A stretch of DNA of 64,000 bases, taken from positions 62,001-126,000 of the forward strand of contig JAUILQ010000002.1 of NCBI GenBank assembly GCA_030433005.1, written 5' to 3'. The notes under the pieces were generated by a model, which was not told the origin of the DNA, ran no database searches, and worked only from the letters and a program-made list of their open reading frames with translations. A program made the translations under genes and the position numbers. Source of the DNA: Alphaproteobacteria bacterium. Lineage in GTDB: Bacteria; Pseudomonadota; Alphaproteobacteria; Kiloniellales; DSM-21159. Below, piece by piece: positions 16,907 through 25,832 of the stretch (position 1 is the stretch's first letter; each line of letters starts with the position of its first letter).

Positions 16907-18157
16907 ATGGCGCGTCACCGCGTGGCGTCGGCTCGGTCGGTGGCTCCGGTTTCGCGAGCCGTCGCGGCGCCGGCCGCCTGCCTGGCCGCCATCCTGCTGC
17001 TCGCCTCGTGCGGGCGGGAGCCCGCCCCCGAACCCGACGTCCGCTACCAGCCGGTCGCCTTCTCGGCGCTGCCCGGCTGGACCGAAGACGAGCAGCGCGC
17101 GGCCCTGCCGGCGCTCGGACGCTCCTGCGGGCGCCTGCTCGGCCAGCCGGACGACGCCAAGGTCGGGCCCGAGGCGCTGGAGCTGACCGCCGCCGACTGG
17201 CGGCCGTTCTGCGAGACCATCGCCGGCCTCGAGACCGAGGCGCCCGGCGTCGACAGTCTGACGCTGCGCGAGGTCCTGGAGTGGCACCTGCAGCCGGTCG
17301 CCGTGTCCGACCCCGGCGGCGACGCGGAGGGCACCTTCACCGGCTACTACGAATCCGAGCTCGAGGGCTCGCTGACCCGGCGACCTGGCTACGAGGTGCC
17401 GCTGCTGGGACCGCCGCCCGGCCTCGCGCTCGACGAAGTCGGCGGCGGACTGTTCGGCGGCGAGCGGCGCGAGGAGCTGCGCTTCGACGCCGCCGACGGC
17501 CGGCGCGCCCTGCCCGACCGTGCGGCCATCGAGCAGGGCGCGCTGGCCGGCTACAGCGAGCCGGTGATCTGGCTCGCCGACCCGGTCGAGGCGCACATCC
17601 TGCACATCCAGGGCTCCGGGCGCGTGCGCCTGCCCGACGGCGATCACGTCCGCGTCGGCTACGCCGGCTCCAACGGCAAGCCCTTCACCGGCATCGCGGG
17701 GGTGCTGCTCGAGGAGGGCCTGGTCGAGCGGGGGCAGGCCGACATGGCCTCGGTGCGCCGCTGGCTGAAGGCCAATCCCGAGCAGGCGCGCCGGCTGATG
17801 TGGCGCAACGCCCGCTACATCTTCTTCCGGCGCATCGAGGGCGCCGGGCCGATCGGCGCCGAGGGCGTGGCGCTGACGCCGGGCCGCTCGCTCGCCGTCG
17901 ACACGCGCTACGTGCCGCTCGGCGCGCCGCTGTGGCTCGACACGCTGCGGCCGCGGGTCGGCGAGCCGCTGCGTCGCCTGGTCGTCGCCCAGGACGTCGG
18001 CAGCGCAATCAAGGGGCAGGTCCGCGGCGACTTCTTCTTCGGGGCCGGCGAGGAAGCCTTCCAGGAGGCCGGGCGCATGAAACGGCCGGGGCGCTACTGG
18101 CTGCTGCTGCCGCGGCCCGCGCTGGACCGGCGAGTCGCCTCGGCGGCGGCCGAGTGA
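16907..18157 (+). CDS. mltA: Membrane-bound lytic murein transglycosylase A (MltA)
   Basis: A lipoprotein transglycosylase of 416 residues that cleaves peptidoglycan to give 1,6-anhydromuropeptides. The signal peptide ends in a lipobox L-L-A-S-C with Cys35 as the lipidated residue. The MltA barrel follows with F-T-G-Y-Y-E near 140, and the 3D domain carries the catalytic aspartate in A-Q-D-V-G-S-A-I-K-G and R-G-D-F-F-F-G. It follows the Tim44-like gene by nine bases and is probably co-transcribed. In related genomes smr is normally next; here the lutABC genes are placed between mltA and smr. Confidence 0.96.
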   Translation: MARHRVASARSVAPVSRAVAAPAACLAAILLLASCGREPAPEPDVRYQPVAFSALPGWTEDEQRAALPALGRSCGRLLGQPDDAKVGPEALELTAADWRPFCETIAGLETEAPGVDSLTLREVLEWHLQPVAVSDPGGDAEGTFTGYYESELEGSLTRRPGYEVPLLGPPPGLALDEVGGGLFGGERREELRFDAADGRRALPDRAAIEQGALAGYSEPVIWLADPVEAHILHIQGSGRVRLPDGDHVRVGYAGSNGKPFTGIAGVLLEEGLVERGQADMASVRRWLKANPEQARRLMWRNARYIFFRRIEGAGPIGAEGVALTPGRSLAVDTRYVPLGAPLWLDTLRPRVGEPLRRLVVAQDVGSAIKGQVRGDFFFGAGEEAFQEAGRMKRPGRYWLLLPRPALDRRVASAAAE

Positions 18158-18254
18158 CGCAGGCCGACTCCGCCGGCAGCGCGCGGGTGCTCCCGCGGCC
18201 CCCGGCGCCTTGCCATTTGCCCGGCGGCCCCCCATTGTCGCGGTCGCGGGAGTG

Positions 18255-19058
18255 ATGCCGGAAATGACCGAAAACAAGAACGAATCCTCGCCCCTGGCCG
18301 GGCTGTTCGTGACCTGCCTGGTCGACCTGATGCGGCCTTCGGTGGGCTTCGCCGCCGTTACGCTGCTGGAACGGGCCGGCTGCCGGGTCGAGGTCCCGGA
18401 GGCCCAGACCTGCTGCGGGCAGCCGGCCTACAACTCCGGCGACCGTGCCGACACCAAGGCGATCGCCCGCCAGGTCGTGGCCGCCTTCGAGCCCTACGAC
18501 TACGTGGTCGCGCCCTCCGGCTCCTGCGCGGCGATGATCCGCGACCATTACCCGGCGCTGTTCGCCGACGAGCCGGACTTCGCGCCGCGCGCCAAGGCGG
18601 TCGCCGACAAGACCCACGAGCTGGTCAGCTTCCTGGCCGACCAGCGCGGCCTCGACTCGGTGCCCGGTCGCTTCGAGGGCCGCGTCACCTACCACGACTC
18701 CTGCTCGGGCCTGCGGGAGCTCGGCGTCAAGGCGCAGCCGCGCCGCCTGCTCGCCCGGGTCGCGGGCCTGGAGCTGAAGGAGCTGCGCGACGCCGAGGTC
18801 TGCTGCGGCTTCGGCGGCACCTTCTGCGTCAAGTACCCGGAGATCTCCGACAAGATCGTTAGCGAGAAGTGCGCGGCGATCGAGGAGTCCGGCGCCGATC
18901 TGCTGCTCGCCGGAGACCTCGGCTGCCTGCTCAACATGGCCGGGAAGCTCAAGCGGCGCGGCGCCGGCGTGCAGGCCCGCCACGTCGCCGAGGTCCTGGC
19001 CGGCGAGCTCGCCGACCCGGCGATCGGCGAGCCCGAGCGCTCCCCGGGGCGCTCCTGA
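18255..19058 (+). CDS. lutA: Lactate utilization protein LutA/LldE ((Fe-S)-binding oxidoreductase subunit)
   Basis: Predicted 267 residues, all made of two cysteine-rich CCG domains. The first has T-C-C-G-Q-P at 52-57, and the second has C-C-G-F-G-G-T-F at 183-190 preceded by the H-D-S-C segment. This is the glycolate oxidase subunit GlcF/heterodisulfide reductase type of fold. In Bacillus and Shewanella LutABC (LldEFG) oxidises L-lactate to pyruvate. The ATG at 18255 has GGGAG four bases upstream; an ATG three codons later is an alternative. The three lut genes follow one another within 46 bases. No lactate permease or dedicated regulator is adjacent. Confidence 0.93.
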   Translation: MPEMTENKNESSPLAGLFVTCLVDLMRPSVGFAAVTLLERAGCRVEVPEAQTCCGQPAYNSGDRADTKAIARQVVAAFEPYDYVVAPSGSCAAMIRDHYPALFADEPDFAPRAKAVADKTHELVSFLADQRGLDSVPGRFEGRVTYHDSCSGLRELGVKAQPRRLLARVAGLELKELRDAEVCCGFGGTFCVKYPEISDKIVSEKCAAIEESGADLLLAGDLGCLLNMAGKLKRRGAGVQARHVAEVLAGELADPAIGEPERSPGRS

Positions 19059-19104
19059 GCCTTTCGGACCGAGCCTGACGCCCCCAGCCCCCGACGGAGC
19101 CGCC

Positions 19105-20541
19105 ATGCAGGCCACCTCACGGAACTTCAAGGACAACGCCCACGAGGCGCTGGCCGACCCGAACCTCCAGAAGGCCATGGGCTTCGTGCGCACCGGCTTC
19201 ATCGAGAAGCGCAAGGCCGCCGCCGACGCCCTGCCGGAGTTCGAGGCGCTGCGCGACAGCGCGCGCGACATCAAGAATCACACGCTGGCCAATCTCGACC
19301 ACTACCTGGAGCGCTACGAGAGCAAGGCGACGGAGAACGGCGCGCAGGTGCACTGGTGCGCCACCGCCGAGGACGCGCGTCAGACGGTGCTGGAGATCTG
19401 CCGCTCGGTCGGAGCGCGCACCGCGACCAAGGGCAAGTCGATGATCGCCGAGGAGATCGGCCTCAACGACTTCCTCGAGAAGAACGAGATCGAGCCGATC
19501 GAGACCGACCTCGGCGAATACATCATCCAGCTGCGCAAGGAGCCGCCGAGCCACATCATCGCACCGGCGGTGCACGTCACCCAGGACCAGGTCGAGGCCG
19601 ACTTCCGCAGCCACCACAAGCACCTGAAGCCCGACCGTCCGCTCGCCGAGCCGCAGCAGCTGGTCGCCGAGGCGCGCGAGATGCTGCGCCAGAAGTACCT
19701 CGACGCCGACGTCGGCATCACCGGGGCCAACTTCCTGATCGCCGAGACCGGCACCTCGGTGATCGTCACCAACGAGGGCAACGGCGACCTGACGCAGATC
19801 CTGCCGAAGGTGCACATCGTCATCGCCTCGATCGAGAAGGTCATCCCGACGCTCGACGACCTGGGCGTGATCCTGCGCGTGCTGGCCCGTTCGGCGACCG
19901 GCCAGGAGATGTCCTCCTACACCACGCTCTCCACCGGCCCGCGCCGCCCGGAGGATCCCGACGGGCCGGAGCAGTACCACGTCGTGATCCTGGACAACGG
20001 CCGCTCCTCGATGCTCGGCACCGAGTACCAGGAGATGCTGCGCTGCATCCGCTGCGGCGCCTGCATGAACCACTGCCCGGTCTATCACGCGGTCGGCGGC
20101 CACTCCTACGGCTGGGTCTACGTCGGGCCGATGGGCGCCGTGCTGACGCCCAGCCTGATCGGCGTCGACCAGGCCGGCCACCTGCCCAACGCCTCGACCT
20201 TCTGCGGACGCTGCGAGTCGGTCTGCCCGGTGCGCATCCCGCTGCCCAAGATGATGCGCCACTGGCGCGAGCGCGAGTTCGAGCGGAATCTCAATCCGCC
20301 GGCGCAGCGCTGGGGCATCCGGGCCTGGGCCTTCCTGGCCCGGCGCCCCGGGCTGTACCGGGCCGTGACCGGCCTGCAGGTCCGCGCCCTGGGGCTGCTC
20401 GGCCGGCGCCGCGGCCGCTTCGCCAGCCTGCCGCTGGCCGGCGGCTGGACCCGGCATCGCGACTTCCCGGCGCCGCAGGGCCGGACCTTCCAGCAGCGCT
20501 GGGCCGAGCGCCGCCGGGAGTCCGGGAGGTCGGCGGCGTGA
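19105..20541 (+). CDS. lutB: Lactate utilization iron-sulfur protein LutB/LldF
   Basis: A 478-residue protein of the LutB family. The first 300 residues are a DUF162-type (LUD) domain. Two [4Fe-4S] motifs follow: C-I-R-C-G-A-C-M-N-H-C (Cys314, 317, 320, 324) and C-G-R-C-E-S-V-C-P (Cys367, 370, 374). Like LutA and LutC it is expected in the cytosol as part of the lactate-oxidising complex. The start has a GGAG-type site in the preceding bases. The stop overlaps the GTG start of lutC. The C-terminal 90 residues are basic and include an R-R-P-G-L-Y-R-A-V helix typical of this family. Confidence 0.96.
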   Translation: MQATSRNFKDNAHEALADPNLQKAMGFVRTGFIEKRKAAADALPEFEALRDSARDIKNHTLANLDHYLERYESKATENGAQVHWCATAEDARQTVLEICRSVGARTATKGKSMIAEEIGLNDFLEKNEIEPIETDLGEYIIQLRKEPPSHIIAPAVHVTQDQVEADFRSHHKHLKPDRPLAEPQQLVAEAREMLRQKYLDADVGITGANFLIAETGTSVIVTNEGNGDLTQILPKVHIVIASIEKVIPTLDDLGVILRVLARSATGQEMSSYTTLSTGPRRPEDPDGPEQYHVVILDNGRSSMLGTEYQEMLRCIRCGACMNHCPVYHAVGGHSYGWVYVGPMGAVLTPSLIGVDQAGHLPNASTFCGRCESVCPVRIPLPKMMRHWREREFERNLNPPAQRWGIRAWAFLARRPGLYRAVTGLQVRALGLLGRRRGRFASLPLAGGWTRHRDFPAPQGRTFQQRWAERRRESGRSAA

Positions 20542-21245
20542 GCGCGGGAACGGGCAAGCCGGCGCGCGGCCAGATCCTCGGCGCGATCCGCCGCTCGCTT
20601 AAGCGCGATGCCGGCGACGGCGGCGCCGAGGCCGACCGGCGCCTCGCCGAGCGGCCGCAGGGCCCGGCGGTGCAGCGCGCGCGCCTGCCGCGGCCGCAGC
20701 TGGTCGAGCTGTTCGTTCAGAAGGCCGAGGCCGTGCAGTGCAGCGTCGCCCGGGTCGAGAGCCCCGAGGCCCTGCCCGAGGCGGTCGCCGACTACCTGAA
20801 GCAGCACAACCTGCCGAGCGCGCTGCGCGTCGCGCCCGACCCGGAGCTGACCGACCTGCCGTGGAAGGACAAGGCACCGCTGCTCACGGTCGCCGCCGGA
20901 CGCGCCGAGGCCGAGGATTCCGTCTCGCTGACCGGCAGCTTCGCCGGCGTCGCCGAGAGCGGCACGCTGATGCTGCTGTCCGGGCCGGAGGGGCCGACCA
21001 CCCTCAACTTCCTGCCCGAGACCCACCTGGTGGTGCTGCGCGAGAGCCAGCTGGTCGGGCCGATCGAGGAGGCCTGGGCCCGGCTGCGCGAGCGGCAGAA
21101 AACGGACCGGGGCGGGTCCCTGCCGCGCACCGTCAACTTCATCACCGGCCCGTCGCGCACCGGCGACATCGAGCAGAAGATCCAGCTCGGCGCCCACGGG
21201 CCGCGCCGCCTGCACATCCTGCTGGTCGCCGACGAGCCCGGCTGA
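20538..21245 (+). CDS. lutC: Lactate utilization protein LutC/LldG (LUD domain)
   Basis: Predicted 235 residues with a LUD (DUF162) domain. The conserved S-x-x-G-v-A-E-S-G-T-L segment and the late T-G-P-S-R-T-G-D-I-E motif are visible, the latter shared by LutC and LutB. It is the third subunit of the LutABC L-lactate oxidation system. The GTG at 20538 overlaps the lutB stop (GTGA) and is preceded by GGGAGG at 20524-20529 with eight bases of spacing, which decides the start. smr begins six bases after the stop, so smr may be read from the same transcript. Confidence 0.95.
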   Translation: MSAGTGKPARGQILGAIRRSLKRDAGDGGAEADRRLAERPQGPAVQRARLPRPQLVELFVQKAEAVQCSVARVESPEALPEAVADYLKQHNLPSALRVAPDPELTDLPWKDKAPLLTVAAGRAEAEDSVSLTGSFAGVAESGTLMLLSGPEGPTTLNFLPETHLVVLRESQLVGPIEEAWARLRERQKTDRGGSLPRTVNFITGPSRTGDIEQKIQLGAHGPRRLHILLVADEPG

Positions 21246-21250
21246 CCGCC

Positions 21251-21886
21251 ATGGGCGAGGAGCGGCGCAAGCGCAGGCCTTCGCCCCTGCCGCCCGACAT
21301 GGATCTCTGGCAGCGCGTCGCGCGCGAAGTCACGCCGATCAAGCGCGACCGCATCGGCGGGGTCGTTCCGGAGCAGGAAGGGTCCCCGACAGAGCCTCCG
21401 GAGCCGGCCGGCGGGGGCGCACGCCCCGCGAGCCCGAAGCGCCAACGCGTCGAGATCCGCGGCGAGGAGCTGTTCCGCGGCGGCGGTGCGGCGCGCCCGG
21501 CGCTGGCCCCGGGCAAGCCGGCCAAGGCGGCGCTCAGCCACGGCTCGCTCGCCGACATCGACCGGCGCACGGCGCAGCGCCTGCAGCGCGGCCGCCTGCC
21601 GATCGAGGCGACGCTCGACCTGCACGGCATGACCCAGGCGGCGGCCCACGACGCCCTCGACGGCTTCGTCACCCGCTCGCTGGCGCTCGGCCGCCGCTGC
21701 GTGCTGATCGTCACCGGCAAGGGTCTCGGCCGCGAGCAGTCCGGCGTGCTGCGCCGCCAGGTGCCGCTGTGGCTGAACCAGCCGCCGCTGCGCGGCCAGG
21801 TGCTCGCCTTCGACTACGCGCGCCCGGAGCACGGCGGCATGGGCGCGCTCTACGTCCTGCTCAAGCGCCGCCGGGAAGGCCCGTAG
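21251..21886 (+). CDS. Smr/MutS2 C-terminal domain protein
   Basis: A 211-residue protein with a basic, Pro-rich N-terminal half of low conservation and a C-terminal Smr domain (from about 125). L-D-L-H-G-M-T and the T-G-K-G-L-G-R segment are the two Smr signatures. Smr domains in stand-alone proteins act as endonucleases on DNA or RNA; E. coli SmrB cleaves mRNA at collided ribosomes, but this subgroup (formerly DUF, next to mltA in alphaproteobacteria) has not been assigned a role that I can support. The start is the ATG six bases after lutC; a longer frame inside lutC is a shadow. Confidence 0.92.
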   Translation: MGEERRKRRPSPLPPDMDLWQRVAREVTPIKRDRIGGVVPEQEGSPTEPPEPAGGGARPASPKRQRVEIRGEELFRGGGAARPALAPGKPAKAALSHGSLADIDRRTAQRLQRGRLPIEATLDLHGMTQAAAHDALDGFVTRSLALGRRCVLIVTGKGLGREQSGVLRRQVPLWLNQPPLRGQVLAFDYARPEHGGMGALYVLLKRRREGP

Positions 21887-21938
21887 CGCTCGGCGGCCGC
21901 GCGATGATAAACTGCTTTCCAGTTAATGGGAGGCGGCC

Positions 21939-22319
21939 ATGACACCCTTCGCCCGGCGCCTGCGGACGCTGCGTGCCGAACGCGGCCTCAGCGCCGCCGA
22001 GACCGCGGCGGCGCTCGGCGTCTCGCCGGCCTACCTCTCGGCGCTCGAGCACGGCCGCCGCGGCCGGCCGACGCCCGATCTCGTGCACCGCGCCTGCCAG
22101 CTGTTCAACATCATCTGGGACGAGGCCGAGGAGCTGGCACGCCTGGCCCGGCTCTCGCACCCGCGGGTGACGGTCGACACCGCCGGTCTCGCCCCGGAGG
22201 CGACTCTGGCCGCCAACCTGCTGGCCGAGCGCATCGGCGAGCTGGAGCCGGAGCGCCTGCAGGCGCTGCTCGACCTGCTCGGCGAAGCACGACCCGTCGA
22301 GCGCCCGAACGATCGCTGA
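21939..22319 (+). CDS. XRE-family helix-turn-helix regulator
   Basis: A 126-residue protein with a Cro/C1-type helix-turn-helix in residues 4-60: R-L-R-x-L-R-x-x-R-G-L-S followed by the recognition region V-S-P-A-Y-L-S-A-L-E-H-G-R-R-G. The rest is helical without a recognisable sensor domain. GGGAGG precedes the ATG with suitable spacing. It follows smr by 52 bases and ends eight bases from convergent hslU. The sequence gives no clue to its target; lutABC, on the same strand upstream, is a possible target, but this is only a guess. Confidence 0.9.
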   Translation: MTPFARRLRTLRAERGLSAAETAAALGVSPAYLSALEHGRRGRPTPDLVHRACQLFNIIWDEAEELARLARLSHPRVTVDTAGLAPEATLAANLLAERIGELEPERLQALLDLLGEARPVERPNDR

Positions 22320-22326
22320 CTGCGCC

Positions 22327-23772
22327 CTACAGAATGAACTTGCTGAGGTCGGCGTCCTTGGCCAGGGCGGCGACCCGCTCGCGGACCAGCGCGGCGTCGA
22401 TCTCGACGCGCTCGCCGGAGCGGTCGGAGGCGGTGAAGGAAATCTCCTCCAGCAGCTTCTCCATGACCGTGTGCAGGCGCCGGGCGCCGATGTTCTCGAC
22501 GCTGGAGTTGATCTCGGCGGCGAGGTCGGCCAGCGCGTCGATCGCCTCGTCGGCGAAGTCGAGGGTCACGCCCTCGGTGTCCATCAGCGCCGTGTACTGC
22601 CGGATCAGCGAGTTCTCCGGCTCGGTCAGGATGCGCTTGAAGTCGTCGCGGCTGAGCGCGCCCAGCTCGACGCGGATCGGCAGGCGGCCCTGCAGCTCGG
22701 GCAGCAGGTCCGAGGGCTTGGCCGTGTGGAAGGCGCCGGAGGCGATGAACAGGATGAAGTCGGTCTTCACCTGGCCGTGCTTGGTCGCCACGGTCGTGCC
22801 CTCGATCAGCGGCAGCAGGTCGCGCTGCACGCCCTCGCGGCTGACGTCGGCGCCCGAGCGCAGGTCGGAGCTGGAGGCGACCTTGTCGATCTCGTCGAGG
22901 AACACGATGCCGTTCTGCTCGACCGAGCGGATCGCCTCGGCGGTGACCTTCTCCTCGTCGATCAGCTTGTCCGACTCCTCGGCGATCAGCACGTCGTAGG
23001 AGTCCGCAACGGTCATCTTCTTGGTCTTGGTCTTGCCGCCGAAAGCCTTGCCGAAGATGTCGTTGAGATTGACCATGCCCATCTGCGCGCCGGGCATGCC
23101 GGGCACGTCCATGGTCGGCAGCTGCAGGCCGCCGGAATCGCGCAGCTGCAGCTCGATCTCCTTGTCGTCGAGCTCGCCGTTGCGCAGCAGCCGGCGGAAC
23201 TTCTCCTTGGTCTCGCGGCTCGAGCTCTCGCCTACCAGGGCGTCGATGACCCGGTTCTCGGCGGCGATCTCGGCCTTGGCCTGGACCTCGCGGCGCAGCC
23301 GCTCGCGGGTCATGTGCAGGGCGACCTCGACCAGGTCGCGCACGATCGACTCGACGTCCCGGCCGACGTAGCCGACCTCGGTGAACTTGGTCGCCTCGAC
23401 CTTCATGAAGGGCGCCTGGGCCAGCTTGGCGAGGCGGCGGGCGATCTCGGTCTTGCCGACGCCGGTCGGGCCGATCATCAGGATGTTCTTGGGCAGCACC
23501 TCGTCGCGCAGCGCCTCGGGCAGCTGCTGGCGGCGCCAGCGGTTGCGCAGGGCGATGGCGACCGAGCGCTTCGCCTCGCGCTGGCCGATGATGTAGCGGT
23601 CCAGCTCCGAGACGATCTCGCGCGGGCTGAAGGCGGCCGCCGTGGGCACCGCGATCTCGCTGTCGCGGTCGCGCCCGGCGCGCGGGCCGTCGCCGTCCTG
23701 GACCTGGCCGCTGCCGTTCGGGCCCTGGCCGTCGGTGGGCGGCGTGTCAGAGGCGTTCGAGAACGAGTTCAT
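22327..23772 (-). CDS. hslU: ATP-dependent protease ATPase subunit HslU
   Basis: An AAA+ unfoldase that caps the HslV peptidase. The canonical N-terminus [17 protein letters not shown] starts at residue 48, Walker A G-P-T-G-V-G-K-T is at 101-108, and the C-terminal S-K-F-I-L that inserts into HslV is intact. With the ATG at 23772 the protein has 481 residues, about 45 more than usual. The extra part is low-complexity Gly/Asp/Ser-rich and overlaps the end of hslV by 26 bases. A GTG at 23649 (residue 42) would give 441 residues, the family length, so the true start is open. It is co-directional with hslV. Confidence 0.97.
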   Translation of the reverse strand: MNSFSNASDTPPTDGQGPNGSGQVQDGDGPRAGRDRDSEIAVPTAAAFSPREIVSELDRYIIGQREAKRSVAIALRNRWRRQQLPEALRDEVLPKNILMIGPTGVGKTEIARRLAKLAQAPFMKVEATKFTEVGYVGRDVESIVRDLVEVALHMTRERLRREVQAKAEIAAENRVIDALVGESSSRETKEKFRRLLRNGELDDKEIELQLRDSGGLQLPTMDVPGMPGAQMGMVNLNDIFGKAFGGKTKTKKMTVADSYDVLIAEESDKLIDEEKVTAEAIRSVEQNGIVFLDEIDKVASSSDLRSGADVSREGVQRDLLPLIEGTTVATKHGQVKTDFILFIASGAFHTAKPSDLLPELQGRLPIRVELGALSRDDFKRILTEPENSLIRQYTALMDTEGVTLDFADEAIDALADLAAEINSSVENIGARRLHTVMEKLLEEISFTASDRSGERVEIDAALVRERVAALAKDADLSKFIL

Positions 23773-24295
23773 GATTGGTATACACGCAGATGTCGGCCGC
23801 GATGGCCATGGAACGGCGGGCGATCTCCTCGGCGTCGAGGCCCTCGACCGGCATCAGGGCGCGCGCCGCGGAGAGCGCGTACATGCCGCCGGAGCCGATG
23901 CCGATCAGGTCGTCCTGGGGCTCGAGCACGTCGCCGGTGCCGGTCAGCACCAGCGAGACGTTCTTGTCGGCGACCGCCATCATCGCCTCGAGCCGGCGCA
24001 GGGCGCGGTCCATGCGCCAGTCCTTGGCGAGCTCGACGCAGGCCCGGGTCAGCTGGCCCGGGTGGGCCTCCAGCTTGCCCTCGAGGCGCTCGAACAGGGT
24101 GAAGGCGTCGGCCGTGGCGCCGGCGAAGCCGGCGACGACGCTGCCGTCCTTGCCGAGCCGGCGCACCTTGCGGGCGTTCGACTTCATGACGGTCTGGCCG
24201 AACGAGACCTGGCCGTCGCCGGCGACGACGCACAGCCCGTCCTTGCGCACGGAAAGAATCGTCGTCCCGTGCCAGAGGGTCGAATCTTCGGACAT
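23747..24295 (-). CDS. hslV: ATP-dependent protease peptidase subunit HslV
   Basis: The proteasome-like threonine peptidase of the HslUV complex, 182 residues. The catalytic threonine lies in W-H-G-T-T-I and becomes N-terminal only after removal of the short propeptide [10 protein letters not shown], so the mature enzyme would start at T11. The conserved G-S-G-G-x-Y-A-L-S-A-A-R-A segment is present. It assembles as two hexameric rings. hslVU is divergent from hisB, as in many alphaproteobacteria. No Shine-Dalgarno sequence is seen before the ATG. A possible heat-shock promoter directly upstream is listed separately. Confidence 0.97.
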   Translation of the reverse strand: MSEDSTLWHGTTILSVRKDGLCVVAGDGQVSFGQTVMKSNARKVRRLGKDGSVVAGFAGATADAFTLFERLEGKLEAHPGQLTRACVELAKDWRMDRALRRLEAMMAVADKNVSLVLTGTGDVLEPQDDLIGIGSGGMYALSAARALMPVEGLDAEEIARRSMAIAADICVYTNHELVLERL

Positions 24296-24302
24296 GCCGG
24301 AC

Positions 24303-24331
24303 AGATGGCGGGCCCGGGCCCGGGGGTCAAG
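24303..24331 (-). promoter_or_regulatory. Possible RpoH (sigma-32) promoter of hslVU
   Basis: On the minus strand CTTGAC (24331-24326), 15 bases, then CGCCATCT (24310-24303) resembles the E. coli sigma-32 pattern CTTGAA...CCCCATNT with few mismatches. It ends seven bases before the hslV ATG, so the transcript would be nearly leaderless. The match is to the E. coli rather than the alphaproteobacterial form, so confidence is low. Confidence 0.3.
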
Positions 24332-24526
24332 GTCGGGCGTGCGGGCCGGGGCGGCGACGCGCTCCGGTCGCGGTGCTCGCTGCCCCCGCTTTGGTCTTTG
24401 CCTGGGTCGCGCGGCCTGCTAAACAGCCGGCCTTCGACACACCTTCGGGGCGCCGAGGCGCTCGTTTCCAGGGGTCCGGCAGGGCGTGCCGGGCCTGTCC
24501 GCACACGGGAAGGGCCGTACCCCGCC

Positions 24527-25114
24527 ATGCGTACCGCCAGGGTCGAACGCAACACCAAGGAGACGCGCATCGCCGCCGAGGTCAATCTCGACGGCACCGG
24601 CGAGTCGCGCATCGCGACCGGCATCGGTTTCCTCGACCACATGCTCGACCAGCTCGCCCGCCACGGCCTGATCGACATCGACCTCAAGGCCGAGGGCGAC
24701 CTGCACATCGACTTCCACCACACCACCGAGGACAGCGGCATCGTGCTCGGCCAGGCGGTCTCGCAGGCGCTCGGCGAGCGCCGCGGCATCCGCCGCTACG
24801 GCGACGCGCTGATCCCGATGGACGAGACCCTGACCCGCGTCGCGCTCGACGCCTCGAACCGGCCCTACCTGATCTGGAAGGTCGAGTTCACCCGCGACAA
24901 GCTCGGCGAGTTCGACACCGAGCTGTTCAAGGAGTGGTTCCAGGCCTTCGCCCAGCACGCCGGCCTGACGCTGCACGTCGAGACGCTCTACGGCACCAAC
25001 AACCACCACATCGTCGAATCCTGCTTCAAGGGCCTGGCGCGCGCGCTGCGCGACGCGCTGGAGGTCGACCCGCGCAAGGCCGACGCGATCCCCTCGACCA
25101 AGGGCAGCCTCTGA
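24527..25114 (+). CDS. hisB: Imidazoleglycerol-phosphate dehydratase
   Basis: A single-function IGPD of 195 residues, without the phosphatase domain of the E. coli fusion. It dehydrates imidazole glycerol phosphate in histidine synthesis. The two metal-binding histidine clusters are visible: F-L-D-H-M-L with later [10 protein letters not shown], and N-N-H-H-I-V-E-S in the second half. It is the first gene of hisB-hisH-GNAT-hisA-hisF-hisE. The 231 bases to divergent hslV hold the promoters, and no attenuator-like His leader peptide is evident. No strong Shine-Dalgarno sequence precedes the ATG. Confidence 0.97.
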   Translation: MRTARVERNTKETRIAAEVNLDGTGESRIATGIGFLDHMLDQLARHGLIDIDLKAEGDLHIDFHHTTEDSGIVLGQAVSQALGERRGIRRYGDALIPMDETLTRVALDASNRPYLIWKVEFTRDKLGEFDTELFKEWFQAFAQHAGLTLHVETLYGTNNHHIVESCFKGLARALRDALEVDPRKADAIPSTKGSL

Positions 25115-25136
25115 TCCGGCCCATGAGCGTCTCGCG

Positions 25137-25778
25137 ATGACCTGCGTGCTGGTCGACTACGGCTCGGGCAACCTGCGCTCGGCGGCCAAGGCCCTGGAGC
25201 GGGCCGCCGCGGAGGCCGCGCTGTCGATTCCCGTCGTCGTGACCGACGACGCCGAGGCCGTGCGCCGCGCCGAGCGCGTCGTGCTGCCGGGCGTCGGCGC
25301 CTTCGCCGACTGCATGGCCGGGCTGACCGCCCTGCAGGGCATGGTCGAGGCGCTGAGCGAGCGGGTGATCGAGCAGGGCCGGCCCTTCCTGGGCATCTGC
25401 GTCGGCATGCAGCTGATGGCCGAGCGCGGCCTGGAGCACGGCAGCCACGCCGGCCTCGGCTGGATCCCGGGCGACGTCGAGGCGCTGCCCCCGGGCCCGC
25501 CCGAGCGCAAGATCCCGCACATGGGCTGGAACGAGCTGCTGGTCGAGCGGCCGCATCCGCTGCTGGCGGATCTCGGCGAGTCTCCCCACGTCTACTTCGT
25601 GCATTCCTATCGCCTGCGACCGACCCGACCGGAGCACCAGCTAGCCGCCGTCGACTACGGCGGGCGCTTCGCCGCGGTCGTCGGCCGCGACAACCTGGCC
25701 GGCACGCAGTTCCATCCGGAGAAGAGCCAGGCCGTCGGCCTGCGGCTCCTGACCGCCTTCCTGACCTGGAAGCCCTGA
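25137..25778 (+). CDS. hisH: Imidazole glycerol phosphate synthase, glutaminase subunit
   Basis: A class I glutamine amidotransferase of 213 residues that supplies ammonia to HisF. The catalytic triad is Cys88 in G-I-C-V-G-M-Q, His193 and Glu195 in F-H-P-E-K-S-Q. The N-terminal D-Y-G-S-G-N-L-R-S segment is diagnostic of HisH. It follows hisB by 22 bases. A plus-strand ATG at 25123 is out of frame, so the start at 25137 is used. The partner HisF is encoded 1.6 kb downstream in the same cluster. Confidence 0.97.
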   Translation: MTCVLVDYGSGNLRSAAKALERAAAEAALSIPVVVTDDAEAVRRAERVVLPGVGAFADCMAGLTALQGMVEALSERVIEQGRPFLGICVGMQLMAERGLEHGSHAGLGWIPGDVEALPPGPPERKIPHMGWNELLVERPHPLLADLGESPHVYFVHSYRLRPTRPEHQLAAVDYGGRFAAVVGRDNLAGTQFHPEKSQAVGLRLLTAFLTWKP

Positions 25779-25832
25779 ACCCCCTCCCTCCCTTCCGCCC
25801 ACCCCACGGCCAGCCACCAGCAGCGGGAAGCC

